From: a virus
DNA: 41,429 bases
IMG/VR virus record: IMGVR_UViG_3300036859_000275
Coordinates: 1 to 41,429 of that record
Reading direction: 5' to 3' (one strand)
The notes beneath the pieces were generated by a model. The model ran no database searches and had not been told where the DNA came from. It worked only from the letters and a program-made list of their open reading frames with translations. The position numbers were made by a program, and so were the translations under genes. Of this stretch, positions 1 to 7,446 are shown in pieces (the stretch's first letter is position 1; every line of letters begins with the position of its first letter).

Positions 1-389
1 GTCGCGGGGCCCCCAGCCAGCTCGGTAGTTTCGACCCCCCTTCCCCTTGGTTTGTCAAGGCCTTGTGGCGTGTCACCGAAGAATCCAAGGGCAGCAGGGG
101 TTCTCACTGCGAATCTTTCAGCGATGTCGAGCTTAAGACCGGGGGTCAGGGGCCTGGCCTTGCGGTAGGCGTTGCAGCGTCGGTGACTAGGCGCGACGTT
201 GTCAGGGTGAAGCGAGAGCTCGGGATGATCACGCACGGTGAGGATGTGGTCGAGCTCGTAGGCCAGGGGATGGAAGCGGTGCAGGCCACGGGGTATCCGC
301 TGGTCACAGAGGTGGCAGACCCACGGCAGGTTGTACTGAGCCCATACCACCAGCGCACGCCAGGCCCTGGTTCCCCGGACATCGGGCAC
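1..389 (-). CDS. HNH endonuclease (3' end runs off the window)
   Basis: The GTG start at 389 has a strong Shine-Dalgarno (GGAGG, 9 nt upstream). The frame is open to base 1, giving 129 residues without a stop. Visible motifs are a zinc-binding C25-x2-C28, ELDH with H48, N64, and the closing H69-x2-C72-N73, which together form the beta-beta-alpha-metal HNH fold. In tailed phages such genes commonly sit beside the terminase and help cos cleavage or DNA packaging; that role is inferred here. If the window ends are joined, the frame continues for T-RPLSLPDHRE and stops at 41396-41398, giving a 140-aa protein just upstream of the terminase small subunit. It lies downstream of the replicase, separated by a 22-codon ORF. 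Confidence 0.85.
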   Translation of the reverse strand, partial: MPDVRGTRAWRALVVWAQYNLPWVCHLCDQRIPRGLHRFHPLAYELDHILTVRDHPELSLHPDNVAPSHRRCNAYRKARPLTPGLKLDIAERFAVRTPAALGFFGDTPQGLDKPRGRGVETTELAGGPA

Positions 390-398
390 GGTGCCTCA

Positions 399-467
399 CC
401 TCCCGTGGCGGTGGACTACCCCGGGGATGCGCGCCGGGGGGTAGTCCACCTGGGCTGAGTGTGTCAT
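399..467 (-). CDS. tiny ORF (22 aa) linking replicase and HNH genes
   Basis: The ATG overlaps the replicase stop codon (ATGA). The ORF is 22 codons long, proline- and arginine-containing, and unlike any family I recognise. Its stop lies inside the Shine-Dalgarno of the HNH gene, so it may act mainly to couple translation from the replicase to the HNH. Only the 4-nt overlap habit of this genome supports it; it could be untranslated. Confidence 0.3.
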
Positions 468-3400
468 GCGGCATCCACCCAGAACGGGCTTGGCTCGCTG
501 GGTTCGGCGATGATCCGTACGCCGTATCGCGGGAGTGTGGTCTCCATGCACTGCACCAGCGTGGCAGTGGCGTCCTCGGCCTCGGCGGCTGGCACGTGGG
601 CATCCACCTCATCGTGCACAGGCCACATCACCGAAGCGCCCCAGCGGGTGGTCCGCCACAACATCATGGCGTCGATCAGCAACTCTCTCGCGGTGCCCTG
701 GATCACGTAGTTCGGGGCAGCGTGCGCCTTGTCCTTGGGCAGGTGGATGAGGCGGCCCGAGTGCGTGGTCCAGGTGGGCATCAGTCCGGATTGCACGGCC
801 CGCTTGATCTCCTGGGACCACGCGCTGAGCGTCGGCCACAGCGTGTCGATGGCGTCGATGAGCTGCTGTGCGATGTAGTGCGGGACGCCCATCTGCTGGG
901 CCAGGGTGTTCAGGCCGCCGCCGTAGATCCGGCCGAACACGCCGCGCTTGACCATGTAGCGCTGGGCCTTGGTGAAGTCGGGGCCGAACACGATGTCGGC
1001 GGCCATGGCGTGGGGGTCCAGGCCTTCATCCAGCATCCGCATCAGCACCTGATCGCCGGATACCTCGGCGGCTACCCGGATCTCGACCGAGCTGAAGTCG
1101 GCGCCGATCTGGAGCATGCCCGGGTCGGTGGTGATGATGCTGCGGAAGCCCCCAGACTGGGGCAGCTGCTGGAAGTTGGGCCGCACGCAGGACATACGGC
1201 CGGTGTCGGCGCCGAGCGTGTACACGGTGGGCCGGGCGCGGCCGTCGCCCTTATGCACCAGCTGGCTGTAGGGCTCCAGGAACAGGCCCAGAGCGGTGGC
1301 GTGGTGGCGGTACTGGAGCACGTCGGTGATCAGCGCGTCCGCGATGCCGTCGTATTGGCCCTTGAGCGCTTCCAGGACGCCCTCTGCCACGCTGGGCTGC
1401 CCCTCGGGGTAGGAGACGCTGGGTTTGGTCCTCGGGAGCTGCACACCGGCATCTGTGAGCGTTCTGGCCACCTGCTGGGCACTGCCGGGGTTGTCGATGC
1501 CGTAGCGCTGCTGGATGGTCTCGGTGATCTCCTGGCGGGCCTGGGTGTGCTCGGTGTGCAGCTGGTCCACCTTGGTGCCGTCCAGCGGTACGCCGATCAG
1601 CGCGATGCGGCTGACCATGTGTGCTGCTGTTCGTTCGCGTTCGTAGATGTGCGGTGGGAGTGGGGGCAGGCGTTTGGCCACCAGCGCGGTGTCAAGGACG
1701 TCGCTGCCGGCGTAGCGGGTGAAGGTGTAGCAGTTGGGCTTGACCTGGTGCCAGCCGTTCTTAGCTGGTGGGGTGGTGGGCTTGGGTTTCTCCAGCCAGC
1801 CGGCCGCCTTGAACAGGGTCTTGCGGGCTTCGTCGGCCGGGGTGGAGGCGGACTCCGGCCCCAGCATGTGGTCGGAGATCTCTTTCAGGCCGGCGTCGGC
1901 GCCGGTGCTGGCCGGGTCATGCAGCTTGGCCCGGATCACGGTGTCGTCCATCCGCTGCCAGGCGTCATTGAAGTCCGCCAGGTCGTCGTATGCCAGTGGC
2001 ACCAGGTCCGCGGTGGCTGAGTGGGCGTGCAGCACCGGGGCGGTCTTGAGGTAGTGGGCGATGGTGTCGCGCTGGCTGGCGTCGTTGGGGTCGAGCACCA
2101 CGCCGAACGTGTCGTCACCGAGCTGGACCAGACGCAGTTCGTAGGCCTCGTGGCCGATCGGGTGGCCCGAGGTCTCCACGTCCACGGTGAGCGTCGGCAG
2201 TCCCTCCAGCAGCGTCTGCGCCTCGCCCAGGGTCACCTCGGTCACGGTACCGTCACGCAGCACCACCGCGGGCAGCCGGACATCGGGCCCGGCCGCCGCC
2301 GAGACGCGCAGGCGTTTGGCCTCGGCGTTGGCGAGCTGCACCTTGGTGGGCTTGGCGTGTTCGCCCTTGGGCTTGTCCACAGGCTGTGCGGGAGGCTGTG
2401 GATTGTCACCCTGAGTCACCGAACCCGATACTGGCGAAACCGGAGGCGCGGGTCGAACATGTGTTCGGTCTTGAGTTTCGCGCACGGTGCGCACACTACT
2501 CCGGTCGGTTCCCACGTAGAGATCTGAGCTCATTTTGGCTGGAGTTGTGTGCGCATCGTGCGCGGATTCGGTGTTTCCGCTGGTCACAGGGTTATCCACA
2601 GGTTCGGTGGGGGGCTGTGGATAACTGCCCTGAAAGCGCATTCCAGACCATAGAACCGGGTCTCTGGGGATGGCTCCGGACGTCATTCCGTAACCGGAGG
2701 CAGCCCGCGAAATGAGGGGCTCACCGGCCCAGTGGCTGTACCTGCGGTGGTGTACACCGTGTAACTGCGTAGTCTCATGGTCACCGAACCGGCTCTTGAA
2801 CGTCCGGTCTGACCACGCGTTGTTCTGGGCCTTGGTACGGGCCGCCCATTCGTTGAAATCCCCCAGCAGGTCCGAGGCCAGGACGGCGTATCCATCGGCC
2901 GGCTCAAGGCGTTCGGCCCAGTAGGCGTGCACGGTGTCGGAGTCGTAGCGCCAGGCGTCGGTCTGGGCCTCCACCTCGGTGGTGGGGGCGGGCATCTGTT
3001 TGCCGGAGGCGTACCAGGCCCAGGCCCCGTCCAGCAGCCAGGCCAGGACGGCACTGTGGACGGCCGGGTCGGTCTTGACGCGGTCCCGCAGCCCCAGGTC
3101 GGCCAGGCGGTGCTCGGGCTGCGTACGGGTCTTGTGGGCGGGCAGGAAGGTGTACGGGAAGCGCAGCAGTGCCAAGCGCCGCCAGGTGCCGTAATCGGTC
3201 TCGGCAACGATCGGGCGGTAGTTGGTGGACACGAACAGGGTGTGAGTTGCGGCGTACGTCACTGAGTCCTGGGCGATGTAGCGAGCGGTGATGTGGGAGC
3301 TGCCGACAGTCTTTTTCAGCCGTACGACGTTCAGCTGCCGGGCCTCGGGTGTCTCTTCGATCGTGGCTACCCTGGCGCCGCGCAGGTCCATCAGTTCGGT

Positions 3401-5182
3401 GGGGTGCGCGTCGGGGGATGCGGTGAGCACCCGGTCGGCCAGCTGCACGTGGTAGTCACCGAGCACCGACATGACGGCGTCGAACAGGGTGGACTTGGCG
3501 TTCTTGCCGCCGCCCTGGCAGATCACCAGCAGGTCGTCGGGCGGGGTGTGCCCAGTGATGGCCTGACCGAGCCGGAGCTGGAACCATTCGCGGTCGTCCG
3601 GCGGCAGTGCCTCCAGGGCCTTGATCCAGTCCGGGTGCCGGGCGCCGGGCACGTAGTCCACAGGCGCCAGCTTGGTCACCAGCCGACGGGGATCGGGCGC
3701 CCACAGCTCGCCGGTGGGCAGGTGGATGACGCCCGACCGGCAGTTCAGGATGTCGGGGTCGCGGTCGAACGCGGCGCCATCGGTGCGGATGCCGGGGACA
3801 CCGCGGGCGCCCTGGACTACCGACCGGATCAGGCCGGCGGCCTTGGCCACCGACAGCCACGCCTTGACTTCGGTGTCGTCTACCTGGCCTTCGAGCGATG
3901 TACGGGCCAGGTGCGCGGCGGACTCCAAGTGGCCGAGCGCCCACAGCCGCGCGGCCTCTTCCACGTCGGTGTCCGGGATGCGCTCCCAGCGCACGCCGTC
4001 CCAGCGCAGCCACTTCAGGCCTGGCGCCCACCGGTACCGGCCGTAGAGGGCCTCGGCAGCGAATGTCTCGGCCAGGGCGGCGTAGGTGAACTTGCCGGTG
4101 CCGTTGCGCACCTGCGGGGCCTGCTCCAGCCATGGCCCCATGATCACCACGCCGTCGGCGGTGGCCATTACCGGCGGGGGTGGGGTGAAGCCGTTGGCCT
4201 GCATCCACCGGTCCTGGAGCCAGCTGGGGCAGCAGCCGGCGTTCTGGGGCAGTGTCTGGTTGGCCAGGGCGTTGCGTACGGCCCCGGAGACGGCGTCCAG
4301 GTACTCGGTGCCTCCGGCGTCGGGCTTGGACGTGCAGAACGCGCTATAGGTCTCCTCCAGTGCCCCCGCGGCGCCGTGGTGCCCCTGCTCGCCGAGCCTG
4401 ACCAGCTTCTGCACGACGCCGAGCATGTAGTCGTGGCGGCCGCCGGGATCCATGGCCAGCAGCGTGGACACGGCCTCCTCGGTGGCTCCCTGCACCACCG
4501 GGCACTGTTCAGGCCCGGGCAGGTCGGCCAGGAAGTCGTTCAGCTCAGCCGACCCGGGCGCCGATCCCGCTACCGCGCCGGGAGGTCTCAGCAGCTCGGC
4601 CAGGCCCGCTGGTACCTCGGGCAGCGTCCCCGAGCTCAGCCACTGATACCGGCCGCCGGGCTTGGTATGCACCGAAGGCTGGGCCACGATCACAGCGTTC
4701 AGGCCACGCACCTCACCCCAGCCGTCCAGCCCGGCCTCACGGAACCCCGCCACACTGTTGCCGTAGGCACCGGCCGGGGCAGCGAACAGGTAATGCCCGC
4801 GCCCTTGCTCGGCCACTCGCGTGGATTGGAACTGGGCCGGTGTGACCCCCAGGCCGTCATCGGGCATCAGCCACGCACCGAGGCCCTGGGTCAGTTTGGC
4901 TGGGTCATCCACGTCCAGGCACACAGCACCGGAACGACCGACGTGCAGCGCCAGGGACGCCTCGGGCCAGCGCTGCCACCAGGTCTGGATCACCGAGGGG
5001 TCCCGGGTGCTCTGCAACTGCCAGCCCTTACCCAGTCGGCTGCCGGGGTTCTTGGTTTCGGGATCCACCGGTACGACGAACCAGCCGGCGGCGGCGTATA
5101 GCGCGGCGGCCTCAGGTACCGACACACTCTCAGGTAGTTCGGGGATCCACGGCGCGTTGGGCTGCACAGCCTCGGCGCTCAC
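464..5182 (-). CDS. replicase fusion: prim-pol primase + SF3 helicase + family A DNA polymerase
   Basis: A single frame of about 1572 aa from the GTG at 5182. The N-terminal prim-pol (AEP) domain, about residues 20-200, shows VCLDVDD (metal-binding D90/D92) and a later QPSVH histidine (about 172). A D5/SF3 helicase follows, with Walker A GGGKNAKST (557-565), acidic Walker B IEE (about 609) and a sensor asparagine in STN (about 654). A proline/threonine-rich linker (about 850-950) leads to a 3'-5' exonuclease with DVET (about 1001), then polymerase A motif A GADFSSVEIRV (about 1360), motif B K..GRIYGG and motif C VHDEV (about 1523). This combines priming, unwinding and synthesis in one chain; in most phages these are separate genes. 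The frame is open upstream to 5383, but that part crosses a terminator hairpin and looks non-coding. GTG 5182 overlaps a 16-codon ORF that carries the good ribosome site. Confidence 0.92.
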   Translation of the reverse strand: MSAEAVQPNAPWIPELPESVSVPEAAALYAAAGWFVVPVDPETKNPGSRLGKGWQLQSTRDPSVIQTWWQRWPEASLALHVGRSGAVCLDVDDPAKLTQGLGAWLMPDDGLGVTPAQFQSTRVAEQGRGHYLFAAPAGAYGNSVAGFREAGLDGWGEVRGLNAVIVAQPSVHTKPGGRYQWLSSGTLPEVPAGLAELLRPPGAVAGSAPGSAELNDFLADLPGPEQCPVVQGATEEAVSTLLAMDPGGRHDYMLGVVQKLVRLGEQGHHGAAGALEETYSAFCTSKPDAGGTEYLDAVSGAVRNALANQTLPQNAGCCPSWLQDRWMQANGFTPPPPVMATADGVVIMGPWLEQAPQVRNGTGKFTYAALAETFAAEALYGRYRWAPGLKWLRWDGVRWERIPDTDVEEAARLWALGHLESAAHLARTSLEGQVDDTEVKAWLSVAKAAGLIRSVVQGARGVPGIRTDGAAFDRDPDILNCRSGVIHLPTGELWAPDPRRLVTKLAPVDYVPGARHPDWIKALEALPPDDREWFQLRLGQAITGHTPPDDLLVICQGGGKNAKSTLFDAVMSVLGDYHVQLADRVLTASPDAHPTELMDLRGARVATIEETPEARQLNVVRLKKTVGSSHITARYIAQDSVTYAATHTLFVSTNYRPIVAETDYGTWRRLALLRFPYTFLPAHKTRTQPEHRLADLGLRDRVKTDPAVHSAVLAWLLDGAWAWYASGKQMPAPTTEVEAQTDAWRYDSDTVHAYWAERLEPADGYAVLASDLLGDFNEWAARTKAQNNAWSDRTFKSRFGDHETTQLHGVHHRRYSHWAGEPLISRAASGYGMTSGAIPRDPVLWSGMRFQGSYPQPPTEPVDNPVTSGNTESAHDAHTTPAKMSSDLYVGTDRSSVRTVRETQDRTHVRPAPPVSPVSGSVTQGDNPQPPAQPVDKPKGEHAKPTKVQLANAEAKRLRVSAAAGPDVRLPAVVLRDGTVTEVTLGEAQTLLEGLPTLTVDVETSGHPIGHEAYELRLVQLGDDTFGVVLDPNDASQRDTIAHYLKTAPVLHAHSATADLVPLAYDDLADFNDAWQRMDDTVIRAKLHDPASTGADAGLKEISDHMLGPESASTPADEARKTLFKAAGWLEKPKPTTPPAKNGWHQVKPNCYTFTRYAGSDVLDTALVAKRLPPLPPHIYERERTAAHMVSRIALIGVPLDGTKVDQLHTEHTQARQEITETIQQRYGIDNPGSAQQVARTLTDAGVQLPRTKPSVSYPEGQPSVAEGVLEALKGQYDGIADALITDVLQYRHHATALGLFLEPYSQLVHKGDGRARPTVYTLGADTGRMSCVRPNFQQLPQSGGFRSIITTDPGMLQIGADFSSVEIRVAAEVSGDQVLMRMLDEGLDPHAMAADIVFGPDFTKAQRYMVKRGVFGRIYGGGLNTLAQQMGVPHYIAQQLIDAIDTLWPTLSAWSQEIKRAVQSGLMPTWTTHSGRLIHLPKDKAHAAPNYVIQGTARELLIDAMMLWRTTRWGASVMWPVHDEVDAHVPAAEAEDATATLVQCMETTLPRYGVRIIAEPSEPSPFWVDAA
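2373..2624. other. candidate replication origin: two inverted DnaA-box pairs
   Basis: Within the coding sequence of the replicase linker, TTGTCCACA (2373-2381) faces TGTGGATTG (2397-2405), and TTATCCACA (2592-2600) faces TGTGGATAA (2616-2624). Both pairs are separated by exactly 15 bp. TTATCCACA is the classic DnaA box and TTGTCCACA the form favoured in actinomycetes. Between the pairs lie further dyads (CGAACA/TGTTCG at 2454-2467, GCGCAC/GTGCGC at 2480-2492), a GTGCGC direct repeat (2549-2563) and a locally AT-richer stretch around 2511-2550. The phage lambda origin also lies inside a replication gene. Function is inferred from sequence only. Confidence 0.65.
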
Positions 5183-5229
5183 GACGCGGGAACCAATGGA
5201 ACCGGGGCGGGCACGAATTGCGGTACCAT
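5179..5229 (-). CDS. leader ORF (16 aa) coupled to the replicase
   Basis: The ATG at 5229 sits 7 nt behind GAGAGG, the only good ribosome site in front of the replicase. It encodes 16 hydrophobic, proline-rich residues (MVPQFVPAPVPLVPAS). Its TGA overlaps the replicase GTG start in a GTGA junction, so ribosomes finishing the leader can restart on the replicase. Either this is a real leader peptide controlling replicase output by translational coupling, or a base is missing and the leader is the true N-terminus. The perfect GTGA junction favours coupling. Confidence 0.5.
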   Translation of the reverse strand: MVPQFVPAPVPLVPAS

Positions 5230-5257
5230 ATGGCTGCCTCTCTAGCGATTGGTGCCC

Positions 5258-5288
5258 GGCCCCTCGGTGTCCTGGACACTTGGGGGCC
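5258..5288. promoter_or_regulatory. nested dyad upstream of the replicase
   Basis: An outer GGCCCC/GGGGCC stem encloses an inner GTGTC-CTG-GACAC stem, separated by 3x3 mismatched bases. It lies between the upstream terminator-like hairpin and the leader-ORF ribosome site. It could be an operator in DNA or a hairpin in the 5' leader of the replicase mRNA. No recognisable promoter hexamers were found around it. Confidence 0.35.
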
Positions 5289-5320
5289 GCGGCTGTTGTC
5301 GGGGCTTGCATCGTACTGCG

Positions 5321-5366
5321 CGATGGCCCGTCTCTACGGGAACCAGAGACGGGCCATCGTTTGTTG
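5321..5366 (+). terminator. intrinsic terminator-like hairpin, U-tract on plus strand
   Basis: A perfect 15-bp stem, CGATGGCCCGTCTCT with its complement, and a 9-nt loop. TTTGTTG follows on the plus strand (5360-5366). It lies between two leftward genes (stop at 5391, replicase start at 5182). The U-tract faces the opposite strand from all nearby genes, so it either stops antisense transcripts or works for leftward mRNA without a U-tract, as many actinobacterial terminators do. Confidence 0.65.
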
Positions 5367-5390
5367 CGCCGGGCAATCAGCACCCGGGTG

Positions 5391-5717
5391 TCATTGGCCC
5401 GCGAGGAACGCCTGATAGGTGTCCGAAGTCCACACCAGCCGGAACAGAAAGTACCAGCCGTCGGAGTCCTGGAGCGTGTTCAGGTGCTCATAGGTGAACT
5501 CACATTCAGGCGTGACCACGTGCAGCCGCTTGAGACCGGCCTGCCACTCAGCGTGGGGCCCGCCCAGCGGCGGGACGGCCTTCATGAACTCCACCAAAGC
5601 ATCCATCCCGATGGCGACCACTTCCGGCAGATCCGACCGCAGGTGCACGACACCATCACCGAGTTCGGCGCCGCCCAGGGTGAAGGTGCCGTACCGGGTG
5701 CGCGTCGGCCTAGCCAC
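5391..5717 (-). CDS. hypothetical protein (108 aa)
   Basis: The GTG at 5717 is chosen because GGAAGG lies 6 nt upstream and the gene then overlaps the previous stop by 8 nt; the longer open frame to 5861 has no good site. The protein begins VARPTRTRYGTF and ends in an aromatic-rich FLFRLVWTSDTYQAF segment. No domain recognised. It is the last gene of the leftward cluster before the terminator hairpin that precedes the replicase. Confidence 0.7.
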   Translation of the reverse strand: MARPTRTRYGTFTLGGAELGDGVVHLRSDLPEVVAIGMDALVEFMKAVPPLGGPHAEWQAGLKRLHVVTPECEFTYEHLNTLQDSDGWYFLFRLVWTSDTYQAFLAGQ

Positions 5718-6117
5718 CGTAGTCCTTCCGTCCATCGGTGTAGCCACGTCGGTAGCCGTCATCCCACAGCACGCGCTCGGCCCGCAGGTGGATCCGGCAC
5801 GGCGGATCGGACCGGCCACGGACGAACTGGGTGCTAGGCAGATCAGCGTTAGTGCCGACATCGATGCGTTCGCAGTTGCAGCCCGGCGGGAAATCCTCCG
5901 TGTTCGTCCGGACGTACAGTTCGGCCTTGGCCAGTATGAGACGCGCCAGCTCTACGGCGTGGATGTCAGGTGGCAGCGAAGAGGCTGCTTCGGATCTCAG
6001 CCAGGCCGCAACCTCGGCCGGATCGGTATCCCTGGACAGCAGTAGGCGCCCGTCGGCACCTCCACGTTCGAGCAGGTCAGCAGCAGCCCTCAGTTGACCG
6101 CGTTCTGTCTCAGCCAT
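5710..6117 (-). CDS. hypothetical protein (135 aa) with CxC...C...H cluster
   Basis: The ATG at 6117 overlaps the RuvC-like gene by 8 nt. The N-terminal half is a leucine/alanine-rich helix with ELARLILAKAELYV. The second half holds CNCERID and a later CRIH, possibly a metal site. The C-terminus WDDGYRRGYTDGRKDYGG resembles the short DGYxxGY tails seen on many small phage proteins. Function unknown; it sits in the replication/recombination cluster. Confidence 0.7.
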   Translation of the reverse strand: MAETERGQLRAAADLLERGGADGRLLLSRDTDPAEVAAWLRSEAASSLPPDIHAVELARLILAKAELYVRTNTEDFPPGCNCERIDVGTNADLPSTQFVRGRSDPPCRIHLRAERVLWDDGYRRGYTDGRKDYGG

Positions 6118-6601
6118 GGCGTTTCGCCTTCCTGCTCAGGGGATCGGGGATGTTGCCTTCCTTGCAGGCGGTGTACAGGGCGTGCCGGGCGGCGTCGCGG
6201 GCATGCGTCATGCCCTTGGTTTCGTCCAGCAGGCCGGTCCGTCCCAGCCGGATGTCGGTGGCCCAGGCCTTGGCCACGGCGGCGGTCCGCAGACAGACCT
6301 GCCCGGTCGGTGCACCGTTCGAGAGGTGGGTGTTCGCCAGGGTGGCCGCCGAGCCGACCATGTCGCGGGTGCGGGCGCCCGGCGACCCCGACCGGTAGGA
6401 CTTGGTGCCGATGACGAATTTTTCCGCCTGGAAGTACAGCTCGGCCTTGGCGGGCACTCCCCGCAGCCACAGTTCCAGGATGTCGAAGGCACTGTTGCTG
6501 CTGCATTGCACCACGTGCACGTCCATCAGCTGGTCCAGGGCATAGGTCAGCTTCACCAGGCCAGGTGTGGGGCCGGGGTCCATGCCGATGGCAATGATCA
6601 T
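6110..6601 (-). CDS. RuvC-like Holliday junction resolvase
   Basis: The ATG at 6601 overlaps the upstream stop (ATGA), giving 163 aa. The N-terminus MIIAIGMDPGPTPGLV carries the first catalytic aspartate (D8) of the RNase H-like fold. QAEKFVIG supplies an acidic residue at E60, and HARDAARHA near the C-terminus gives H133 and D136. Actinophages often carry such enzymes, which cut branched DNA left by replication or recombination before packaging. Family assignment rests on this motif order; substrate is inferred. Confidence 0.75.
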   Translation of the reverse strand: MIIAIGMDPGPTPGLVKLTYALDQLMDVHVVQCSSNSAFDILELWLRGVPAKAELYFQAEKFVIGTKSYRSGSPGARTRDMVGSAATLANTHLSNGAPTGQVCLRTAAVAKAWATDIRLGRTGLLDETKGMTHARDAARHALYTACKEGNIPDPLSRKAKRHG

Positions 6602-6885
6602 CGGATCACCGTCACGGGATAATGCAGGTCTGCCAAACCGAGACGCCTGGTTGCCTGCCCGCATTCATCGCAGTACGGCGCCTGGTCATACGCGGTGTCG
6701 CTGGGGTCAAACAGGATCACACGTTCCGACTCGGCGTAGGGACCCGTCAGCGCAACCAGGAAAGGCTGCCCGAGTGCATCGATGCCGGCGGCCTTGTCGT
6801 CGGCCCCGGCGTCGTTCAGCTGGTCTAACAGCCCGCGTAGGGCATCGGCATCGGCGATCTCAAACAGTGCTCGCAGATGCGTCAC
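6598..6885 (-). CDS. hypothetical protein with CxxC motif (95 aa)
   Basis: The GTG at 6885 overlaps the preceding stop (GTGA). Acidic N-terminal helices (FEIADADALRGLLDQL) precede FLVALTGPYAESERVILFDPSD and a C-terminal YCDECGQATRRLGLADLHY, a probable half zinc ribbon. Function unknown. It lies in a run of four overlapping small genes, three with Cys pairs, between the regulated promoter at 7.4 kb and the resolvase. Confidence 0.7.
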   Translation of the reverse strand: MTHLRALFEIADADALRGLLDQLNDAGADDKAAGIDALGQPFLVALTGPYAESERVILFDPSDTAYDQAPYCDECGQATRRLGLADLHYPVTVIR

Positions 6886-7043
6886 GACCTGGTCTCCTCT
6901 TTGTACTCGGGCTGGCCGCTGCCGGGGCATCCCTTGCGATCCCCGAGGGCTTCACCCCGATGGCTGGCCACCAGGCCGTTACGGTTGATGCTGACGTGCA
7001 ACCGGCAAACCGGGCAGAACCCGACACGGCGCTTCACGGTCAT
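6882..7043 (-). CDS. small zinc-finger-like protein (53 aa)
   Basis: The ATG at 7043 overlaps the upstream stop (ATGA), and the gene ends in GTGA with the next one. The protein has CPVC at residues 10-13, an H-R pair near 29 and a CPGSGQ segment (C39), the C-x2-C...H...C-P-G-S-G pattern common in very small actinophage proteins. It probably binds one zinc. Role unknown; nucleic-acid binding is a guess from the family type. Confidence 0.7.
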   Translation of the reverse strand: MTVKRRVGFCPVCRLHVSINRNGLVASHRGEALGDRKGCPGSGQPEYKEETRS

Positions 7044-7258
7044 GCCACCGCCTCAGGGTTCAGTTCCGCGCAGTTCTTGCACAGATGGTGCTTGCCATCC
7101 TTGTGCGCCTTGAACCCCTCACGCTTGGCAGCGTCCAATGCCTTGCCTTGGCTGTCGAGCTCGCCGGTGGTGCCCCAGCAGTTGGCCGCCGGGGTCAGGC
7201 CCAGGCCCTTCAGGTCTGTGTCACAGACGACGGCAACAGCGACCCGTGAGCAGATCAT
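7040..7258 (-). CDS. hypothetical protein (72 aa), CxxC
   Basis: The ATG at 7258 overlaps the previous stop (ATGA) and starts MICSRVAVAVVCDTD. The middle is KALDAAKREGFKAHKDGKHH and the C-terminus has LCKNCAELNPEAVA, a single CxxC close to histidines. It could bind a metal together with C3 and C12. No family recognised. Confidence 0.65.
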   Translation of the reverse strand: MICSRVAVAVVCDTDLKGLGLTPAANCWGTTGELDSQGKALDAAKREGFKAHKDGKHHLCKNCAELNPEAVA

Positions 7259-7380
7259 CCCGCCACCTGCCAGACGTAATGGCCGCGCAGGGCGGCGTCG
7301 AAAGTGGCATACGTGCCCACCAGCGCACTGCCCTGCCACAGCTCATACAGGGCGGTGTGCGGGTTCTGGGTGATCCTCAT
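7255..7380 (-). CDS. hypothetical protein (41 aa), first gene after regulated promoter
   Basis: A 41-codon frame from the ATG at 7380, beginning MRITQNPHTALYELWQGSAL, with a GGGAAAGCAGG region as ribosome site. Its TGA overlaps the next ATG. It is the first gene downstream of the TTGCAC-N17-CATGAT promoter at 7418-7446. No known domain; a compact all-beta or mixed fold would fit its length. Confidence 0.6.
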   Translation of the reverse strand: MRITQNPHTALYELWQGSALVGTYATFDAALRGHYVWQVAG

Positions 7381-7417
7381 GGTGCCTGCTTTCCCGGGGC
7401 TCTAGCGATAGGGCTAC

Positions 7418-7446
7418 ATCATGCAGCAAGATGCAGCAGCGTGCAA
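7418..7446 (-). promoter_or_regulatory. promoter A with direct-repeat operator, leftward
   Basis: Reading leftward: TTGCAC (7446-7441), 17-nt spacer, CATGAT (7423-7418). On the plus strand the spacer region reads TGCAGCA-AGA-TGCAGCA-GCG-TGCAAC, heptads repeating every 10 bp. The same 29-bp arrangement occurs twice at 15.6 kb beside the Xre regulator gene. The promoter begins right at the end of the 119-aa gene and feeds the small-gene/resolvase/replicase series. The leader from here to the ATG at 7380 is about 30 nt. Confidence 0.7.

Noticed and set aside
461-2020. Long plus-strand open frame of 519 codons opposite the replicase
   Set aside because: High-GC third-position shadow of the minus-strand polymerase, which has intact catalytic motifs; no ribosome site or domain.
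3293-5101. Plus-strand open frame of 602 codons
   Set aside because: Antisense shadow of the prim-pol/helicase half; Gly/Val/Gln-rich without motifs.
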